From contig NC_133657.1 in assembly GCF_009905375.1 (NCBI RefSeq), forward strand, positions 3,676,239 through 3,740,238: a DNA stretch of 64,000 nucleotides, read 5' to 3'. The position numbers were made by a program, and so were the translations under genes. Below are positions 57,282 to 64,000 of the stretch, in pieces. Within the stretch, counting starts at the first letter, position 1, and each line of letters starts with the position of its first letter. The stretch comes from Apium graveolens. Its lineage: Eukaryota > Streptophyta > Magnoliopsida > Apiales > Apiaceae. The notes below the pieces were generated by a model that saw nothing but the letters and a program-made list of their open reading frames with translations, searched no databases and was not told the origin of the DNA.

Positions 57282-60200
57282 TTGTTTTTCACTCAGGACT
57301 TTTCACAAACACTTTGCAAAAATTCTCTTACTCACTTAATTTCTTATAGAGATGGCACCAAAAGACGTACTCAAGTGCTGGAGTTCTGGAGAAACGGAGT
57401 ATATGATGATGGTGGTGCTCAAGGGTCCCCAAGTATTATTTTTTCATCTGGGGAGGATGAGCATGTCGTGACATTGGCCATGGTTCGACAAGCACTGCAG
57501 CTGCCTGAGAACTGTGTTTATTCTACTGTTGAGGAGCCAGTTCTTCAAAACATGATGGCCAGTTTGGGGTATGAGAGGACATTGGCAAAGCTGGGTCAGT
57601 TGAAGAGATCTTATATAAGGAGGGAATGGAGTTTCTTCTTTGACCGCATAACCAAGGCTTTTGCAAACAAATGTTCTAATTTCGATGCAATCCCCATATT
57701 CAGCCAACAAATCGGGTATGCTCTCATTAACCGATCTGATTTTGATTATGCAAGTGTTGTCTTAGGTTTCATTGGGGATAGAATGACAGAAGACAGAAAT
57801 ACTGTTTACTTTGCTAGATTCTGTCAGCTTATTTATAGTTTTTGTTATGATGATAAGCCCCAATCAGCTAGTGAATTAATTCCATCATTCAGACTAGCTA
57901 AAAGAGCTTTTAATGACTTATTATCTACTGATAATAAGAAGGCGGTGTTAAGACCCCTCCAAGTTCCTTTATCTGTCAAACAAGCCTTAATAACCTATGA
58001 TCCAGTTAAATACACTGAACTATATCCTGATGTCCAATCATCAGAACCTCAACCATCAGCACCTACCACCTCCACACAACCACCTCAAACTTCAGAACCA
58101 CAACCATCAGCACATCCAGTGAAACCTTCATCTTTAAGACCAAAGTGGACAAAGAATGTACCTCAGTCTCAGTAGAAGAGGAGGATAATTATTCTGATAG
58201 ATGAGTCAGATACTGAGGAACAGGTTCCCATATCAGAACCTGTTATTGTAGAAGCTGAGAAGGTCTCTTCTCAGAAAGATACTGTAACTGGGAGTTCTAG
58301 GCCTCTCAAAAGGCTTAGAAAGCTAAATCCTGATGATAAAACTCCTACAGTGTCTCCACCTTTGAAGAAAATGAAAAAGCAAAGAGCTCACAGGGACACA
58401 ATTGAGTCAGATTCAGAAGATGAAGAAGCAGCTAAGGAAGGGGGTCAGGAATCTATGATCCCAACATAACCAATTATTATTGAATCACTTCCTTCTGCAC
58501 AACCAGAAAATCCTCAAGACAGAGTGCCTACACCTCTTGTGTCACCTATAATTGAACAAGTACATACTGAAGACCCAGGTATAAGTGCTGAACTTGATAT
58601 TCATAACTTGATTGTGCCTGAGGTTCTGTACTTGAAAGCTCCAGCAACTCAATTCACTCCACCAACAACACCAATTCAAGATGCTGATTTCAATGAAGAT
58701 GTTCCAACTACACCAATTAAGAATCTGGATGATGAAAATCAGACTTTAGGTGGGCATCAAGATTTGGCTGTTGATCAAAACTTAGCTGCAGATCAGAATA
58801 CTGTTGGTCTATCAGAGGATGCTGATACTGCTGGATCTATAAGTTCTGATGCTGATAATGCTGAAACTACTGGTGAAGCTGCTACTAATCTAGATGCTGA
58901 TGCAGATGGTCCATCAGGACATGCACCTCAACAAACAGTTAATAAAGCTGATTTAGTCAAGAAGTTTGTTAGAGGGGAAGCACCAGTACCTTGGAGTGAA
59001 ACTCCTAGAGGAAAGGAGTGGACTAAGGAATGGAACACAGTTAGTTTTGTTCCTTCTGAAAAGATTATTGCTGAGCATCTGGCAAAAGCTGATGAAATGC
59101 GGATAAATGATGATTTTAAGGCACAGCTGAGAGTTACTGCATTGAGTACTAGACACCTTCAAGGTCAACACTCAACAACTTATACCAAGGTGAATAAAAT
59201 TCAAGATTCCATGATCCAGCAAGATATGAATGTGAAACTTGAAAAGAACAGATTTTTCAAGCCTGCATTTGACAGAATTGCCTACATTGAGAAAACTCAG
59301 GAGAAGCAACAAACTCAGATTAATGAAATTCTAAAGAATCAAGCTTCTCATCAAACTCAACTCAATGAGATCCAATCCTCAATGGAATTGCTTGTCTCTC
59401 TTCTTTTACCTGCTGATGCCAAAAATGGGGAGAAAGTGATTAAGTCCAAATGCAAATCTATTCAGACACTGAAGGGAAAGGATGATAGAAATGATGACCA
59501 GGGAAACTCTGATAAGGGTAGAGGTCATGGTCAAGGCAAAGTATTTTCATCAAGTAAAGCTAAAATTACAAGTCAAGGAACAAGTTCTGATACTGGGAGA
59601 AGAATAAGTTCTGATACTGGTAAAAGGATAAGTTCTGGTGAACATCTGGAACTTGATGAAGAAATTTCAAAGAAATTATTTCTTAAAGAAAATCCAGGAA
59701 TGGACTTTGAGAGTCTAAAGGAAGAAGAATCTAGACTCAAAGCAGAAAGTGTCAAGACAAAATCTAAAGCTTCTGTTGTTGAAAAGAAACTTCCAAAGCT
59801 TAAGGGTATTGTGATAAAAGAAAGAACAAATTCTGAGGCAACCAAAGCTATATCATAAGTGGAAGTAGATCCAAGGGCAAAGAAAAAGTTGATGAACCTG
59901 TAAGGGTTTATATGCCAGTCATGGATGAAGAAATAACTGATGAAGAAGATGTTAGTCTTACTCTGATGAAAAAGAAGATTTCTCAAGCAACCTCTGACAT
60001 GGCTCATGTTGTTCAAAGTCAAGATGTAGTAAGTTCTTATATGACAGTGAAGCAAGCAACCTATGACATAGCTCAAGTTGACTTGATATCAGAAGTTAAT
60101 GAAAAGGAAACCTCTGACATTGCTCATGTTAAACCTTCAAAGATACTTCTACCAGGATTCACCAAAGCTCAACAGACTCAACCTTTGAAGACTACAACAA

Positions 60201-60915
60201 GTGGTTTTGAAGCAAGAGTTGTTACAGGAAAGGAAGCAAGAGATAAATCTGGATTGGGTAGTTCTGATGAAAGGAGAATACACAACACTACCAATGATCC
60301 AACTTCCTTAAGTGAACCAAGAGTAAGAGCAACTCCTGAAAGATTGAATCAACTTGAATCTGTACAAATGGTTTACCATTCTGTTTTAAAAGAACACATC
60401 ATGTTATATTTTATGACAGATGGTAGGGTATTCCAGATCAGGAAGAATGCTATTCCACTGAAGTATTTTGAAGAACTGGAACATGTTCTATTTTTACTTC
60501 AAGTGAAAAATAGATTAACGGATGGTGTTGCATGTTATTTAAAGTCACAAATTCAAAGACAGGAGAAGCTTTACTCTATAAAGTCTGACAGCCCATACTT
60601 TCCCAAGTACAGAGATCACAAAGGTGATATTGTTGAAATGAAGCCTAACACTGCTAAGATCATAACTACTTTTCTGGGTTATAAGGCTGTGGAATTCAAT
60701 CTAGAGTCTAACAAAGCATATCTGATCAGACTTGATCAAGACATAAGGAAAGCTAAAATAAATGATCTCAGGGCAGCTATTTTTCAAACTGGTGAAGATA
60801 CAGCTGAATTGAAAATGCTAAAAGGAGGATGGTTAATGAACTTGAATATGCTGAGAGATGTCTTTTAAAGAATTATCTCAAAACAACTCCTAACATCATA
60901 GAGATCAGAAATTGA
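57282..60915 (+). pseudogene. Accessory ORF of element F
   Basis: Almost the same protein as in D. 57282-58175 has the folded block (LGYERTLAKLGQLKR, RREWSFFFDRI, IFSQQIGY, YFARFCQLIY) and ends at a TAG where D has CAG. The frame continues past a TAA at 58467-58469 (GAA in D) into 58524-59858 with VPWSETPRGKEW, the helical segment and LLPADAKNGEK, then a TAA where D has CAA. 59912-60868 carries LYFMTDGRVFQIRK and YFEELEHVLFLLQV, with a frameshift near 60815 before the usual RTTPDIREIRN-like end at about 60913. It shares the N-terminal deletion of D. Function unknown. Confidence 0.8.
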
Positions 60916-61107
60916 AGCCAAGTCGAAGATCTACAACTGCTTAAATTCTGAAGTATATACAGACTGAAGCTGATATCAAGCCTTGAGGATGGTAAAGCTA
61001 TAAGGACTGTAAGTTATAGTTATCTAGTCAAATTCTCATGCATTTGTTCTTAATATTTTTGACATCATCAATTATCTCTTAAACTTGTATATTATGCTAA
61101 TTTACAA
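60916..61107 (+). other. 3' untranslated spacer of element F
   Basis: Same spacer as in B and D, ending at the PPT. Confidence 0.6.
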
Positions 61108-61119
61108 GTTGGGGGAGAT
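61108..61119 (+). other. Polypurine tract of element F
   Basis: GTTGGGGGAGAT next to TGTTAGATAT. Confidence 0.92.
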
Positions 61120-61730
61120 TGTTAGATATATTTGTGATGTCATGTCTAATATGATTTGTGTTTAGTTTTCAGATCTTACTTAACATGACAAATCAGTACT
61201 TAACTGGAAATCAGTACTTATACTGAAGTCAGAACTTAAGATATCAGAACGTAAGTTATCAGGAGATATTTATCAGGAGATAATATCAGGACTTAAGGAG
61301 ACTCTTAGTTTCAGATAAGGAAGGCAGCTGATTGAAAGGAAAGAAGATCAAGACAAATACAAGAAGAGATATGCATGAAGAAGAATTCTATGAAGAATAG
61401 AATACTTGGAAGAGAAGATAACTGATTGATATATATTAGGAAGCATAATTGTATTTGATATCAATTAGAAGTTTATCTTGTAACTGTGTAGTATATAAAC
61501 ACAAGTATAGGGTTTACACTATATGTGTTATCTTAATCGAAATTATTATTCATTGTAACCCTAGCAGCTCTCGTGATAATTTGTTCATCACTGAGAGAGG
61601 ACGGTTCCATATTGTAACAGAGTTTATTATGTTGAATAAAATCTGTGTTCTGTTACTTGTGTTCTTTAATTCGATTTGATTGTAGTAAACATTGTATTCA
61701 CCCCCCTTCTACAGTGTGTGTGACCTAACA
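61120..61730 (+). repeat. 3' LTR of element F
   Basis: 611 bp. Closer to the LTR of D than to its own 5' partner by eye. Confidence 0.93.
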
Positions 61731-61735
61731 GTGGT
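61731..61735. repeat. Target-site duplication of element F, right copy
   Basis: GTGGT, identical to 50529-50533. Confidence 0.92.
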
Positions 61736-62539
61736 ACATATTACGAGTTGTCCCACGTCGTTTGTGGGAGAGGTAGTTTGCTAGAATATAAGCAGCCAGA
61801 TAACTTCATTAATATGAGGTCTTTTGGGAGTTACCCAAAAATAAACCCTTGAGGGCTCGGTCCAAAGCGGACAATATAAATAATTCCATTAGTATGAAGC
61901 CTTTTTGGAGTGATCCAAAAATAAACATGTGAGGACTCGTCCCAAAGCGGACACTGTCATACTAGTGTGTAGTTAGGCCTGCTTAGCAAGCCCAACACAT
62001 GTTCTTTAATAAATGTTAAATTTACCGAATTAACCATACTACATATTATATTCTGTTATATTTAAAACATAATAAATCAGTAGTTTAATTATTTCATCCT
62101 TATGCCCTTTTCACCGCTCATCTCCCGACACCCAAACCTCTCTCTATTCTTGATGCGACCGCGTTCGTGATTCACCATTCTTATCTATTTTTAATATGAT
62201 TGTTGTTGCTAAATAACCATTAACTATGTGCATTTTCATTTAATTATTATATCCAGTATATTCAATTTATTCTAAAAAGTGTTGTGCAAGACATGCCTAT
62301 ACAATAACAAGACTAAGCCAATTTGACAACCCTAAGATTTAGTTGTTTGATAATCAACTTTGTATTTTATATTGTATTACTTGAGTTTGGAAAAATGGTT
62401 AAAGGATTAGACCCGAGTATTTTTTTGTAAACAGTTCAAGCCTAAAGAATAAACTCTGGAAGAAGATCAAGTTAGATCATGCCTCAGAGAAATGATACAG
62501 AAGCTTGAAGTTGAATAAATCTGTTCTATGAAAAATATA
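61736..62539. repeat. Locus X flank, right copy
   Basis: Inverted copy of about 28861-29648, including the two CCAAAGCGGACA-type units near 61795-61955 and a small TCCCAC...GTGGGA inverted repeat at 61750-61768. No gene. Confidence 0.75.
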
Positions 62540-62975
62540 CTAAGTCAAGATATTGACAAGTCACAGATCAAGCAATATAGAGAAGTCATTCGAGAACTCC
62601 GGAATGACTTATAGAGAAGTCCAAAATGTCTAATAGAGAAGTCTCAGAGATATCGATAAGTCAAATGAAGATATGAAGGTTGGAGATATCGACAAGTCAT
62701 TTCTGCATGTACATAACTCAGAGATATCGATAAGTCAAAATGAAGATGTGAAGATTGGACATATCGACAGGTCAAATTATCAATAGAGATCTCTGAGATA
62801 TCGACAAGTCAATTCTACATGTAGAGATCTCAGACATATCGACAAGTCATTTAGCATGCAAATATCAAGAGACCTCGACAAGTCAAATAAACCTATAGAG
62901 AACTCAGAGATCTCGATAAGTCATTATACTTATCGATCTCGATAAGTCATTATACTTATCGAGTTGTCACTTCTC
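62540..62975. repeat. Irregular minisatellite of GATATCGACAAGTCA words, right copy
   Basis: About ten copies of GATATCGACAAGTCA or GATCTCGATAAGTCA at 30-45 base spacing; mirror of 28380-28860. Confidence 0.7.
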
Positions 62976-63281
62976 TATAGAATAAACTGGAGATCTCGGT
63001 ATGTCTCTCAAATATAGAATGCAAATAAATGAAGATTCAAGATTATCAGTCAACAAACAATCTATTAACTAGATTGAAAAGTCTACAAAGTAGCTGAGGA
63101 GAATACAAGATCAAGGGTCAAGATTAACTAGACAAAGGATGGCCACATACCTGCAAGATTCTGCACAAATTTGCTAAGCTATAAATGGAAATAGAAAAAT
63201 GTTTCTTTAGAAAATAGTTTAGTACATTTTATTGATGAACCCAAATCTAAAGCAAGTGAGCATCATCTTATTGATGATTCG

Positions 63282-64000
63282 TTGGCCCACTTCCTATTTC
63301 TTTCTGAAGCTATTGGGAAATCTGTGCAGAATCTCAAATCAATCACCACAGATTCTACACTAGTTTCAACTCCTAACTCTATCATTTCTACTCTCTCGAC
63401 GAATATTCCTCATCCGTCGATAAGTGATTGTCTCTCGACGGATAAGCTTCACAGCAATTATCCGTCGACATTCACAACTGCTATTTCGACGGATATATCT
63501 CATCCGTTGAAAGTCTCTACACAACTTGAAATTTCTAAACATGTTACTAGTATAGATGAATTAGTGGTTGTTCAATCACTCTTAGGATTGGGGGAAGGGA
63601 ATGACTTGAGTGAGAGGCTGAGTTGCTCTCAGGAAAAAGGAGAGGAAAAGAGTGAACAAATGCATGCTATTTTTTCCAGCATGGCAAAAGTGAGTGAGAG
63701 GAGTCCCATCTTAGATGTTGAAGGTGAGGGTGGGGAGCCAAGGGGAGCCCTTACTGCAACAAAAGAGAGACACTGAGAAAAAAGCAGGTCCAGAAGAATG
63801 GGAAGATCCCACTGCTAGTGAGTTAAAGGATGTCAATGATGCAGAAAAGAAGCAACTATTTCAGCAAGAATATCAAGTTGTTTTATATTCTGTCTCTTTT
63901 GATGCTGAGACATTTACTCATCCTGTTCCAGCATATCAAATTCTAGATGGACAGGGCAATGAGGATGATGAGAGGATTCTAAACTTAGTGCATGCTACAG
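63282..64000 (+). pseudogene. Locus X accessory-type ORF, right copy (runs off the window)
   Basis: ATG 63282 opens 164 codons (AHFLFLSEAIGKSVQ) through the Ser/Thr-rich repeat region (STNIPHP, STDKLHS, STDISHP) and a MHAIFSSMAKVSER stretch to a TGA at 63774-63776. A +1/-1 shift then gives the acidic EWEDP...VSFDAETFTHPVPAYQIL part to the window end. Compared with the left copy it lacks the TGA at 27818-27820. The frameshift near 63740-63776 is shared with the left copy. No known domain recognised. Confidence 0.5.
63399..63506. repeat. Inverted TCCGTCGA motif cluster, right copy
   Basis: Mirror of 27878-27985, with CTCGACGGATAA and TTATCCGTCGA in alternation. Confidence 0.7.

Larger units (their letters stand above)
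50534..61730 (+). mobile_element. Complete SIRE-type element F, lacking the gag/pol intron (11.2 kb)
   Basis: Flanked by GTGGT. Order on the plus strand: 5' LTR 50534-51153, PBS, short gag, protease, integrase, RT, RNase H, non-coding region, accessory ORF, PPT, 3' LTR 61120-61730. It is the same family as B and C, but a ~1.09 kb GT...AG segment is absent at 52465/52466. The two LTRs differ at roughly 4% of positions plus small indels, so F is older than A and B. Pol carries several stops and frameshifts. Confidence 0.95.
55366..64000. repeat. Right arm of the large inverted repeat (8.6 kb)
   Basis: Inverted, co-linear copy of 27384-36019; see that entry for anchors. The arm runs off the window end and its inner limit is set only by the E insertion in the left arm. 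Confidence 0.92.

Overview
This is heterochromatin-like repeat DNA from a flowering plant, most likely a eudicot. It is AT-rich and dominated by nested plant-type Ty1-copia LTR retrotransposons primed by initiator-Met tRNA (TGGTATCAGAGC-type sites), with a probable Ty3-gypsy LTR, a hAT MITE, Helitron-like termini and one degraded plant mobile domain (MAIN-like) gene. The protein style of the SIRE-type elements reminds me of Apiaceae, but that is memory, not proof. No intact host gene is visible.

Layout. 1-20827: an Angela/BARE-type copia element (A) on the minus strand; its 3' LTR runs off the window start and its 5' LTR is 19161-20827. It is split by a complete 13.06 kb SIRE-type element (B, 4527-17582, minus, TSD TATGT). 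20828-26051: the 5' part of another SIRE-type element (C, minus), cut by A inside the reverse transcriptase. 26052-29653: remnant of an older accessory-ORF locus (X). 29654-36019: the 3' half of SIRE-type element D (minus), cut at 36020 by a long probable gypsy LTR (E), which ends at a gap of exactly 100 N (40130-40229). 40230-50533: low-density DNA with MITEs, Helitron-like ends and the MAIN-like pseudogene. 50534-61730: a complete but mutated SIRE-type element F (plus, TSD GTGGT). 61731-64000: locus X again, now on the plus strand.

Main observations. (1) 27384-36019 and 55366-64000 are inverted copies of one another, equal in length to within about 1 bp, with D and F at the same target site (GTGGT). 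They lie on either side of the 100-N gap, so this is either a large inverted duplication or a scaffolding join of two haplotigs/paralogous contigs. (2) F lacks precisely a ~1.09 kb GT...AG segment that B and C keep at the gag/pol boundary. The flanking junction is phase 0 and joins gag to pol in frame, as expected for an element copied from spliced RNA. In B and C the full-length gag reads into in-frame stops just before the acceptor. Together these suggest that Gag comes from unspliced RNA and a short Gag-Pol fusion from spliced RNA. (3) The SIRE-type elements carry a very long accessory ORF (about 1,250 codons in B) downstream of pol, preceded by a TATA box and leader that look like an internal promoter; B also has a 90-codon small ORF. 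(4) The word AAGTTCTGAT is scattered through the sense strand of the element interior, while its complement ATCAGAACTT lies in the LTR sense strand. (5) The Angela leader holds four 25-nt palindromes in a row.

All coding regions except the small ORF of B are interrupted by stops or frameshifts, so no copy here looks autonomous. Percent identities are estimates by eye.
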